Of a stretch of DNA of 23,892 nt, positions 7,045-14,011 are shown in pieces (the stretch's first letter is position 1; each line of letters starts with the position of its first letter). A program made the translations under genes and the position numbers. Where the stretch lies: assembly GCA_964577985.1 (NCBI GenBank), contig CAZOAR010000040.1, positions 1-23,892 of the forward strand. The letters are read 5' to 3'. The notes beneath the pieces are model-generated. The model did no database searches, was not told where the DNA came from, and saw only the letters and a program-made list of their open reading frames with translations. The DNA comes from CAZOAR01 sp964577985 (GTDB lineage: Bacteria; Gemmatimonadota; CAZMKB01; CAZNLH01).

Positions 7045-8010
7045 CTAGCGGCTCACTATATAGGCCACGCATGACATAAGAGCATCTCTGAAGTGAGAAC
7101 CAGGGAGTCTCTCCAGCTGTTTCTCCGCACGTGCTCCGAACTCCCGCGCTCTATTCCTGGCATAGTCGAACCCTCCGGTCTCTTCAACCATCCTGCAGAT
7201 GAGAGAGACGGCCTCGTCGTCTATCACATGCCTGTTATAAACAGACTCAATCTCTTCACGCTGTGCGGCACTGACACTTCTGAGGGCGTGGATAAGAGGG
7301 AGCGTCACCTTCTTCTCCCGGATGTCGGTCCCCACCGGTTTGCCCATCTCTTCTTCAGTGCCCACATAGTCTGCGATATCATCGGTTATTTGAAAGACCA
7401 TTCCAAGGTCCTCACCGAAGGCGCGTAGATCCTCACGATACTCCCGCGGGCCGAGTATCGCGCCCACTTCGCAGGAGGCCGAAAGGAGTGAAGCGGTCTT
7501 GTCTGAAATCATTTGATAGTAATCATCTTCCGTGACATCGAGAGAGGAGGAGATGCGAATCTCCTTCATCTCCCCCAGTGCGATCCTCCGACTGGCGTCC
7601 GAAACAACATTCAGTATATCGTGGTTACCTACACTCGCCATCTCCATGAGGGATCTGGAGTAGAGGTAATCTCCCATTATAATCGAAACCTGATCGTTCC
7701 ACCTCGAGTTCAGCGTCGGCACCCCCCTTCTGAGGGCGGCGCGATCGATCGTGTCGTCATGAATAAGAGTGGCGGTGTGGATCAGTTCCACGACAAGTGC
7801 CATCGACAGCAGGGATTGCTTTCCGTTTTCTCCTCCGCCCAGACAGCCACACAGGAATACGAGCGTCGGCCTGAAGAGTTTTCCCTCCATACTGGCTACA
7901 TGATCAGCGACATCCGCAACAAAGGGAAAGTCCGCAATCAGAATTCCTTTCACTTGCTCCTGGACATCCTGAAGGCGTCCCTTAATCGAGGCCTGAATCT
8001 CTTCTAACAT
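7045..8010 (-). CDS. ispB: Trans-polyprenyl diphosphate synthase (long-chain, IspB-like)
   Basis: The enzyme (321 aa) adds isopentenyl diphosphate units to an allylic diphosphate to make the long isoprenoid tail of respiratory quinones. Both catalytic aspartate-rich motifs are intact: HDDTIDRAALRRG with D85, D86 and D89, and ITDDIADYVG with D210, D211 and D214, which bind the magnesium-diphosphate. Small residues before the first motif (HTATLIHDD) are typical of long-chain synthases rather than FPP or GGPP synthases, which usually have bulky aromatics there. The ATG at 8010 has GGAG at -8 to -5. It heads the operon with the DUF4321 gene and tatA, and has its own promoter. Exact chain length cannot be read from sequence; a heptaprenyl, octaprenyl or decaprenyl product is possible. 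Confidence 0.92.
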   Translation of the reverse strand: MLEEIQASIKGRLQDVQEQVKGILIADFPFVADVADHVASMEGKLFRPTLVFLCGCLGGGENGKQSLLSMALVVELIHTATLIHDDTIDRAALRRGVPTLNSRWNDQVSIIMGDYLYSRSLMEMASVGNHDILNVVSDASRRIALGEMKEIRISSSLDVTEDDYYQMISDKTASLLSASCEVGAILGPREYREDLRAFGEDLGMVFQITDDIADYVGTEEEMGKPVGTDIREKKVTLPLIHALRSVSAAQREEIESVYNRHVIDDEAVSLICRMVEETGGFDYARNRAREFGARAEKQLERLPGSHFRDALMSCVAYIVSR

Positions 8011-8065
8011 AGTTCTCCATACATATCTGTAGCATCTGTCTGAAACGTGGAGATATTTTTACGAG

Positions 8066-8094
8066 AACATAACACGGCGACGGAAGAATGTCAA
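8066..8094 (-). promoter_or_regulatory. Sigma-70-type promoter of the ispB-DUF4321-tatA operon
   Basis: On the minus strand a perfect TTGACA (8094-8089) is followed by 17 bases and TATGTT (8071-8066), a 4/6 -10 box. The start would fall near 8059, giving a leader of about 50 bases. It lies between the putative hutI terminator and the ispB start. Confidence 0.5.
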
Positions 8095-8097
8095 TTG

Positions 8098-8120
8098 AAA
8101 AGGTCCGCAAGTCGCCTTTT
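8098..8120 (-). terminator. Putative intrinsic terminator after hutI
   Basis: AAAAGG (8098-8103) and CCTTTT (8115-8120) form a six-base stem around an 11-base loop, starting ten bases after the hutI stop. The A-rich arm and T-rich arm give the transcript a U-rich 3' side. The stem is short and has only two G-C pairs at its core, so it is a modest candidate. Confidence 0.42.
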
Positions 8121-8129
8121 TCTCTGCCT

Positions 8130-9392
8130 TCAACCAGCGGCTACAACACCGCTCTTTATTACTGTGGTGCAGTGATTTATGCCGAACAGATAAGAGATCT
8201 CCCGATAATCGCCGGTCTCAAAAATTGCCAGGTCCGCTCTCTTTCCGCGCTCGATCGATCCTACCACTCCCTCCATACCCACGGCGCATGCACCGTTGAC
8301 AGTCACAAAGGTCAGGGCCTCGGCAGGGCTCACACCCATCTGAGTCACCGCTATCGACATGATTTCCTGAAGATTGAGCGTCGTGCAGCTTCCAGGGTTA
8401 AAATCTGTCGCAAGCGCGACCGCGATCCCCTGCTCTATCATCTTCCTTACCGGCGCGTACTTCTTCGAGCCCAGAAAAAAGGTCGTACCCGGCAGGAGTA
8501 CCGCTATCACTCCGCGCGCCGCCATAGCACGAATCCCGGTCTCTGAGACGTGGACAAGGTGATCTGCAGTGATCGCACCCATCTCCGCCGCGAGTTCGGC
8601 ACCTCCTCCTGAGCTCAATTCATCCGCGTGCACTCTCCCCCTCATTCCTGAAGCGGCGGCGGCCGTCAGCAGCTCCCTGGCCTCATCGACCGTATAATAC
8701 CCTTTCTCGACGAAAACATCACAATACTCTGCCAGCCCTTCTCCCGCTATAGTCGGGATCATCTCCTCGATCAACAGATCGAGATAGCCTCTCCTGTTGT
8801 CGACGTATTCCGGAGGGACGGCATGGGCGCCCAGGAATGTCGGGACCATGTCGAGGGAATGACGTCTTCCCAGCTCGTTGATTATTCTCAGGGACTTGAC
8901 CTCGTCCACGCTTGTAAGCCCATAGCCGCTCTTTGCCTCGATTGTCGTGGTTCCATGTCCGATAAAACCATCGAGACGATTCTCGCAGCGTTCCAGCAGG
9001 TCCTCTTCCGGATTGTCTCGAACGCCTCTCACCGATGAGGCGATTCCGCCACCTTTAGACGCGATATCCTGATAGCTCATTCCGGCGCTTCTCATCTCAT
9101 ACTCGTCCACTCGAAACTCGCGGAAAACCGGATGTGTGTGCGAATCAACAAATCCCGGCGTAATCACCTGCCCGTGGCACTCGATCACGCTCGTACCCGG
9201 ACCCACTATGTTTCTCTTTTCGACCTCCGCCATCGGCCCGGAATCGACTATTGTGCTGCCCGATATGGCGACCGATCCCCCCTCGATGATCCCGAGTTCC
9301 TCCATATCGTCTCCCACCCTGGGTACTCTGCCTGTTCCCATTGTGACAAGTTGGGCTGCATCTCTCAGCAGCAGGGTAATTGCTCCCCTCAT
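8130..9392 (-). CDS. hutI: Imidazolonepropionase
   Basis: HutI hydrolyses 4-imidazolone-5-propanoate to N-formimino-L-glutamate, the third step of histidine degradation, in the cytoplasm. The 420-residue length is normal. It is an amidohydrolase-superfamily protein with the metal-binding SHTHPVF (H85, H87), the HutI-typical MSYQDIASKGGGI, GHGTTTIEAKSGYGL, the later metal-site histidine in RVHADELSSGGGAELAAE, ADHLVHVSE, and the catalytic Asp region ATDFNPGSC. The ATG at 9392 has AAGGGGA nine bases upstream. It is transcribed away from the VTT gene and ends just before the ispB promoter. Its partner hutU is on the same strand about 700 bases upstream, so the two are probably separate transcripts. 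Confidence 0.95.
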   Translation of the reverse strand: MRGAITLLLRDAAQLVTMGTGRVPRVGDDMEELGIIEGGSVAISGSTIVDSGPMAEVEKRNIVGPGTSVIECHGQVITPGFVDSHTHPVFREFRVDEYEMRSAGMSYQDIASKGGGIASSVRGVRDNPEEDLLERCENRLDGFIGHGTTTIEAKSGYGLTSVDEVKSLRIINELGRRHSLDMVPTFLGAHAVPPEYVDNRRGYLDLLIEEMIPTIAGEGLAEYCDVFVEKGYYTVDEARELLTAAAASGMRGRVHADELSSGGGAELAAEMGAITADHLVHVSETGIRAMAARGVIAVLLPGTTFFLGSKKYAPVRKMIEQGIAVALATDFNPGSCTTLNLQEIMSIAVTQMGVSPAEALTFVTVNGACAVGMEGVVGSIERGKRADLAIFETGDYREISYLFGINHCTTVIKSGVVAAG

Positions 9393-9394
9393 GG

Positions 9395-9415
9395 TTGAGT
9401 ATCCCCTTGACTCAA
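9395..9415. promoter_or_regulatory. Inverted repeat in the hutI / VTT divergent region (possible operator)
   Basis: TTGAGT (9395-9400) and ACTCAA (9410-9415) are reverse complements with a nine-base spacer. The right arm overlaps the -35 box of the rightward VTT promoter, and the spacer contains the hutI ribosome binding site. A dimeric regulator bound here could affect both genes; no regulator is encoded nearby. Confidence 0.33.
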
Positions 9416-9435
9416 GAGCCCGCTTGTTGTAAGAT
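9407..9435 (+). promoter_or_regulatory. Sigma-70-type promoter of the VTT-domain gene
   Basis: TTGACT (9407-9412) is followed by 17 bases and TAAGAT (9430-9435), matching consensus at 5/6 and 4/6. The predicted start near 9442 is only about four bases before the ATG at 9446, which has no Shine-Dalgarno sequence, so the transcript would be almost leaderless. Confidence 0.43.
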
Positions 9436-9445
9436 CGAATTCCTT

Positions 9446-10057
9446 ATGGCTCACAATAAGCGCATACTGTTCTGGTGGATGATCTGTCTGGGCCTCGCAC
9501 TTATCTGCCTGGAGGCTCTCTCTTTTCTCCGACCCGACACGTTGTACGGACCGTACTGCCACTACTTCGTCTACATGTCACTGGCGAACAGCTTTGTGCC
9601 CCTGCCCACCAACCCCCTTACAATATACATGGGAAGAGAATTTGCACCGATTGCCGTATCCATTGTCGGCGCCGTCGGGACATCCATCGCGAATACGACC
9701 GAGTACTTCGTCCTGGGAACACTCCTCCGATTCGAACGGATAGACAGGGTTCGGGTTACAAAGGCCTACCGTGCCTTGAAGAGGTGCTTCGAGATAGCTC
9801 CGTTCGCGCTGATGACGAGCGTGAATTTCCTCCCCATCCCGGTCGATCCTGTGCGCTGGATGGCAATAAGCGAGGGCTACCCCCGATGGCGCTATACACT
9901 CTCTACGTTCCTGGGGAGGCTTCCTCGTTATCTCATACTGGCCTGGCTTGGCGACCGATACAACCTCTCCAACAGGACAATAATACTCATCCTGGCGGCG
10001 ACCGCCGGCCTTTTCCTGATCCGCAAGGCAACCGCCCGCGTCAGGAGAAGTGCCTGA
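9446..10057 (+). CDS. VTT/DedA-like integral membrane protein
   Basis: From the ATG at 9446 the product is 203 residues with several hydrophobic segments: about residues 7-26 (ILFWWMICLGLALICLEALS), 65-85, 112-130 and 180-197. Conserved-looking features are LANSFVPLPTNPLTIYMG early and NFLPIPVDPVRWMAISEG later, followed by LGRLPRYLILAWLG, which resemble the proline-rich re-entrant loops and arginine-containing helix of the VTT (SNARE-associated/DedA/TMEM41) family. Members scramble or flip phospholipids or support membrane homeostasis, but no substrate can be assigned here. An in-frame open stretch continues upstream to 9380 but overlaps hutI and lacks hydrophobic or conserved content, so I reject it. 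The gene runs opposite to both hut genes and converges on hutU with an 18-base gap. Confidence 0.8.
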   Translation: MAHNKRILFWWMICLGLALICLEALSFLRPDTLYGPYCHYFVYMSLANSFVPLPTNPLTIYMGREFAPIAVSIVGAVGTSIANTTEYFVLGTLLRFERIDRVRVTKAYRALKRCFEIAPFALMTSVNFLPIPVDPVRWMAISEGYPRWRYTLSTFLGRLPRYLILAWLGDRYNLSNRTIILILAATAGLFLIRKATARVRRSA

Positions 10058-10075
10058 CACGGGGGCGCGGGGATC

Positions 10076-11740
10076 TCAATCCTCCAGCATTGGTATATTG
10101 ATTCCCTTTGCCTTTGCCGTCTCCTTCGCCTTGTCATAACCGGCATCCACGTGTCGGGCGACCCCGGTACCCGGGTCATTTGTGAGAACGCGTCTCAACC
10201 TTTCACCGCCTTCGTCGGTACCATCCGCGACCGTAACCTGCCCCGCGTGAAGGGAATAACCGATCCCCACCCCACCACCGTGATGGAATGAGACCCACGA
10301 CGCGCCGCTTGCAACATTCAACATCGCATTCAAGATAGGCCAGTCGGCTATCGCATCGCTGCCATCTTTCATTCCCTCGGTCTCGCGATTAGGAGACGCG
10401 ACTGAACCACAATCGAGATGATCCCTTCCGATTACTATCGGTGCCTTGAGAGAGCCCTTGCGAACAAGATGATTGATTCGATCCCCGAATCTCGCCCTCT
10501 CCCCGTATCCGAGCCAGCATATTCTTGACGGGAGGCCCTGAAACTGGACCCGTTCTTCTGCAAGACGGATCCACCGCGCAAGAGGCTCATCCTCGGGGAA
10601 CTCCTCCAGCACTATGCGATCCGTCAGCGCGATATCCGCCTCTTCGCCCGACAGCGCAGCCCAGCGGAATGGCCCCTTTCCTTCACAGAAGAGAGGCCTG
10701 ATGTATTCCGGCACGAATCCCGGGATCTCGAACGCATCCTTGACGCCCGCCTCGAACGCCTGGCCCCTGATGTTGTTGCCATAATCGAACGTGACCGCTC
10801 CCATCGACCTGAGAGCCAGCATCGCCTGTACGTGTATGGCCATCGATTCGAGTGATCGTTCAACGTATTCTGAGGGATTATCCACGCGCAGGGAGGATGC
10901 CTCTTCCATGCTCAGGCCTGCCGGGATATATCCATTCAATTCATCATGGGCACTAGTCTGATCGGTAAGCAGGTCGGGTACGACGTTCCGCCTGACCAGC
11001 TCAGGCAGAACGTCCGCACAGTTGCCAACAAGGCCTATGGAGAGGCCCTCACGACGTTTCTTTGCCGACATGATCTTCCCCAGCGCCTCGTCGATGTCAG
11101 AGCAGCTTTCGTCGCAGTATCCGCTCTTAACGCGCCTGTCGATCTTCCCGGGGTTGACCTCTACACAGAGGCAGGCGGCACCATTCATAGTCGCCGCAAG
11201 TGGTTGAGCACCACCCATGCCCCCCATTCCACCGGTCAGAAGGAACCTTCCCTCGAGGCTGCCTCCAAAATGCTTCCTCGCCGCCGCCGAAAAGGTCTCG
11301 TATGTCCCCTGGAGTATTCCCTGGGTTCCTATGTATATCCAGCTTCCGGCCGTCATCTGGCCGTACATGATCAGGCCGAGCGCCTCGAGCCTCCGGAACT
11401 CGTCCCAGTTGGCCCAGTTCCCGACCAGGTTCGAGTTGGCGATCAGAACTCTTGGCGCCATGGCGGTAGTCTCGAATACACCCACAGGCTTCCCGGACTG
11501 AACCAGCAGAGTCTCGTCGTTCTTGAGTTCCTTCAGTGCTTTCACGATAGCGCGATAACAATCCCAGTCTCTGGCTGCCTTCCCCGTGCCTCCGTATATA
11601 ATGAGATTTCTGGAGTCTTCCGCGACCTCTTCATCGAGGTTGTTCATGAGCATTCTCATGGCGGCTTCCTGATGCCATCCACGGCATGTTATTTCAGCCC
11701 CCCTGGGGGCCCGTACCGGCCGATAATCCATATTGCCCAT
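10076..11740 (-). CDS. hutU: Urocanate hydratase
   Basis: HutU adds water to urocanate to give imidazolonepropionate, the second step of histidine catabolism, using tightly bound NAD+ as electrophile. The 554-residue length is standard. Hallmarks are RNLIIYGGTGKAARDW near the N-terminus, QSGKPVGVFETTAMAPRVLI, the glycine-rich NAD loop GGMGGMGGAQPLAATM, and the active-site cysteine context LPSRICWLGYGERAR (C408, aligning with the catalytic Cys410 of the Pseudomonas enzyme), then the C-terminal SWVSFHHGGGVGIGYS. The ATG at 11740 has AAGGAG six bases upstream. The substrate-producing hutH and the enzyme for formiminoglutamate are not in this window. I see no clear sigma-70 promoter in the 102 bases upstream. 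Confidence 0.96.
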   Translation of the reverse strand: MGNMDYRPVRAPRGAEITCRGWHQEAAMRMLMNNLDEEVAEDSRNLIIYGGTGKAARDWDCYRAIVKALKELKNDETLLVQSGKPVGVFETTAMAPRVLIANSNLVGNWANWDEFRRLEALGLIMYGQMTAGSWIYIGTQGILQGTYETFSAAARKHFGGSLEGRFLLTGGMGGMGGAQPLAATMNGAACLCVEVNPGKIDRRVKSGYCDESCSDIDEALGKIMSAKKRREGLSIGLVGNCADVLPELVRRNVVPDLLTDQTSAHDELNGYIPAGLSMEEASSLRVDNPSEYVERSLESMAIHVQAMLALRSMGAVTFDYGNNIRGQAFEAGVKDAFEIPGFVPEYIRPLFCEGKGPFRWAALSGEEADIALTDRIVLEEFPEDEPLARWIRLAEERVQFQGLPSRICWLGYGERARFGDRINHLVRKGSLKAPIVIGRDHLDCGSVASPNRETEGMKDGSDAIADWPILNAMLNVASGASWVSFHHGGGVGIGYSLHAGQVTVADGTDEGGERLRRVLTNDPGTGVARHVDAGYDKAKETAKAKGINIPMLED

Positions 11741-11797
11741 TCTATTCTCCTTCTTATCAGATGTTTACCGCCGAAGCATCGGGTGGACTGGAGTTCC

Positions 11798-11816
11798 CTC
11801 GCGACTGGCTCGCGAG
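11798..11816. other. Perfect stem-loop between dinG and hutU
   Basis: CTCGCGA (11798-11804) and TCGCGAG (11810-11816) form a perfect seven-base GC-rich stem with a five-base loop, 27 bases after the dinG stop on the minus strand. A perfect ten-base palindrome GGCCGCGGCC lies at 11828-11837. It could end dinG transcription, but no T-run follows on the minus strand, so a factor-dependent stop or a hutU operator is also possible. Confidence 0.4.
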
Positions 11817-11842
11817 CACAGGTGCCAGGCCGCGGCCCCTGA

Positions 11843-13912
11843 TCACGACCACCACTTCGTGAGCGCCGGGATCCACGAATTCTCATCCGCAATCTCCACC
11901 GGCGTCACAGGCAACGACTCCACGAAGGAGCGGCCATATCTACGGCTGGATACGCGCTTGTCCATGATCATCGCTATCCCCTGGTCATGTGAGCTCCGTA
12001 TCAATCGACCGAAACCCTGACGGAATTTCATTACGGCGCGCGGGAGAAAGTACTCCGTGAAAGGGTTGTCTCCTCGCTCCCTGATAGCCTCCTCGACAGC
12101 CTGGGACAGAGGGTCGGTGGGCACGGAGAACGGTAACCGCGTGAAAACAAGCAGCTCCAGGGGCTCTCCAGGAACATCAACGCCCTCCCAGAAACTGTCC
12201 GTACCGAAAAGGACGGAACTCCTGTCTTCGCGGAAGAGCTTTGTGATTTGATCCCTCGTGCCATCTATACCCTGTCCAAGGCACTGAATACCTTCTGATC
12301 CCAGCGGATCCTCAAGGCTGTGATAACAATGATCAAGAAGACTCCTGGACGTGAAAAGGATCAGCATTCCCCTGCGAAGAGATAAAATAGTCTCTCTGAG
12401 GACGCCGATGAGTCTCTCGGCGTAATCATCCTCCCTCGGATCCGGCAAGAACCCCGGTATCACTACCAGCGCCTGCTCCTCGTAGTAGAACGGCGAAGAG
12501 AAGACCTCACACTCCCCGGCCTTCTCTCCCTGCTCGAGACCTATCGACCGCCTGAAAAAATCAAAACTTTCTCCAATGCGTAACGTCGCGGACGTAAATA
12601 TGCCCACTCTCAATCCCGAAAAAAGCATCTCCTTCAACAAAGGGGCTACGTCAATCGGCGCCGCATTCAGAGATCCTCCGTGATCTTTTCCACCTGGCTC
12701 CTTTTCGACCCAGAACACCCTGGACTTTTCGTCAGCCCACAGCAGAGATCCGAGATCGTCAGTACATTCCCGTAACATCTCAAGGTGTCCGCGTACCTCG
12801 AGTAGACCGTCTTCCGGATCATCTTCACCCATCTCACCTATTACCTCACCCACACTGCTCTGTAATCTCTCCAAAGACTTCAGGAGCAAGGACCCATTCT
12901 CCTGAATCTCATCCAGACCCCCGGCAAGAGAAGAATATCGCACTTTCTCCCGGAAAAGCGGTTTTTCGCTGTCACACGACGTTGAACGGAAAAACGGCTC
13001 CGAGAAGAAGAGACCGACCGACTTCTCCACCACCCTGCACAACCGGTTTACCTCCGCGGCTTCGTCCTTCGTCAATCCAACCCCACCCACTGCAGGTCCT
13101 CCTCTCAGCAGACGTCTCATGGTTCCCACGTGCCACATCAGCCTCCGCTGATCCACCTCGGATTTCATCCCATCGCGGGCAACGCGTGAAAGGTTTTGAG
13201 ACTCGTCGACGATCAGGCAGGCATAATCTCCAAGGACGCCGCCGCCCGCCATCCTGTCTGCTATCAGGAGGCTGTGATTGACCACCGCGATGCTGGCGTT
13301 ATATGCGTTTCTTCTCGCTCTCCTGAGGAAACACCGATGATGATCCGGGCAGGCGGAATCGCGGCAGAAGTAGGTGTCGCAACATATCCTCTTCCAGAGC
13401 GCTCGGCCCTTTCCCGTGCTGAGAGGGGAGTCGTAGCTGAGATCCCCCGTTTTCGTCTTCCCCGCCCATGACGAAAGTTCACCGAGAAGCTCATCTTCGC
13501 CCTGCGCAAGCGCGAGGGACGGCTGCGCGGCATACTCTTTCCATCTTCTCAGACAAAGGTAGTTCCCCTTCCCCTTGATCAGTTCGTACCTGAATGGCAC
13601 TCCGAGAATAGAAGACAGAAGCGGAAGATCCTTCGTGTGGATCTGTTCCTGGAGATTCTTCGTATGCGTTGAAACGACAACACGTTCTTTCGATTCGACC
13701 GACCAGAGAATCGCGGGAAGCAGGTATGAGATCGTCTTGCCGATCCCGGTTCCCGCCTCGCAACAGTAGTACCCTCCACTCGAGAATGTATTGAATATCG
13801 ACCCAGCCATGGAGATCTGAGCCTCTCGAAACTCGTAGCCCCTGAGCGCATTCGAGAGATAACCATCTCTGGCGAAGAATCTTTCTATATACTCCTGTCC
13901 CTTCAGCTCCAT
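11843..13912 (-). CDS. dinG: DinG/XPD-like ATP-dependent DNA helicase
   Basis: A superfamily 2 iron-sulfur helicase of 689 residues from the ATG at 13912. Visible motifs in order: the Q-motif region YEFREAQ (about 26-32), Walker A EAGTGIGKT (K59), motif Ia VVVSTHTKNLQEQ, a four-cysteine [4Fe-4S] region at about 160-190 (ICCDTYFCRDSACPDHHRCF) followed by NASIAVVNHSLL, motif II VDESQ (D236-E237), TSATL, LFTSRS, and the C-terminal GTDSFWEGVDVPGE and FRQGFGRLIRS (motif VI). DinG unwinds forked DNA, D-loops and RNA-DNA hybrids 5' to 3' during repair and replication. An upstream TTG (13921) is in frame, but it lies within the predicted -10 box, so ATG 13912 is preferred. YoaA-type helicase is an alternative label. 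Confidence 0.92.
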   Translation of the reverse strand: MELKGQEYIERFFARDGYLSNALRGYEFREAQISMAGSIFNTFSSGGYYCCEAGTGIGKTISYLLPAILWSVESKERVVVSTHTKNLQEQIHTKDLPLLSSILGVPFRYELIKGKGNYLCLRRWKEYAAQPSLALAQGEDELLGELSSWAGKTKTGDLSYDSPLSTGKGRALWKRICCDTYFCRDSACPDHHRCFLRRARRNAYNASIAVVNHSLLIADRMAGGGVLGDYACLIVDESQNLSRVARDGMKSEVDQRRLMWHVGTMRRLLRGGPAVGGVGLTKDEAAEVNRLCRVVEKSVGLFFSEPFFRSTSCDSEKPLFREKVRYSSLAGGLDEIQENGSLLLKSLERLQSSVGEVIGEMGEDDPEDGLLEVRGHLEMLRECTDDLGSLLWADEKSRVFWVEKEPGGKDHGGSLNAAPIDVAPLLKEMLFSGLRVGIFTSATLRIGESFDFFRRSIGLEQGEKAGECEVFSSPFYYEEQALVVIPGFLPDPREDDYAERLIGVLRETILSLRRGMLILFTSRSLLDHCYHSLEDPLGSEGIQCLGQGIDGTRDQITKLFREDRSSVLFGTDSFWEGVDVPGEPLELLVFTRLPFSVPTDPLSQAVEEAIRERGDNPFTEYFLPRAVMKFRQGFGRLIRSSHDQGIAMIMDKRVSSRRYGRSFVESLPVTPVEIADENSWIPALTKWWS

Positions 13913-13920
13913 CGTCCTCA

Positions 13921-13949
13921 ATGATAATATCGCCCTCTGAACGTGTCAA
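13921..13949 (-). promoter_or_regulatory. Strong sigma-70-type promoter of dinG
   Basis: On the minus strand a perfect TTGACA (13949-13944), 17-base spacer and TATCAT (13926-13921, 5/6). Only eight bases separate the -10 box from the ATG at 13912, so the predicted start is at or within about two bases of the start codon. I see no LexA-type box here. Confidence 0.58.
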
Positions 13950-14011
13950 CGGAGAGGCTGCGCGCATACTTATTCGGCAGAGTATTGATCGTGAAGGGGG
14001 AGATTACCGGT

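Noticed and set aside
6364..7074. 236-codon plus-strand open frame covering tatA and the DUF4321 gene
   Set aside because: The minus strand encodes two recognisable membrane proteins with tight operon spacing and a strong Shine-Dalgarno sequence for tatA.
9380..9445. N-terminal extension of the VTT protein to the ATG at 9380
   Set aside because: It overlaps the hutI start, lies upstream of the predicted promoter, and adds a stretch with no resemblance to the family.
11812..11827. TGGCAC on the minus strand upstream of hutU as a sigma-54 -24 element
   Set aside because: The required GC of the -12 element is not at the correct spacing.
10946..11842. 298-codon open frame on the plus strand opposite hutU
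   Set aside because: It lies antisense to unmistakable hutU coding sequence, its translation is low-complexity and resembles nothing, and its tail runs into the dinG-hutU gap; it is a reading-frame shadow.
13919..13921. TTG as the dinG start
   Set aside because: It overlaps the predicted -10 box and has no ribosome binding site; the ATG nine bases downstream is preferred.
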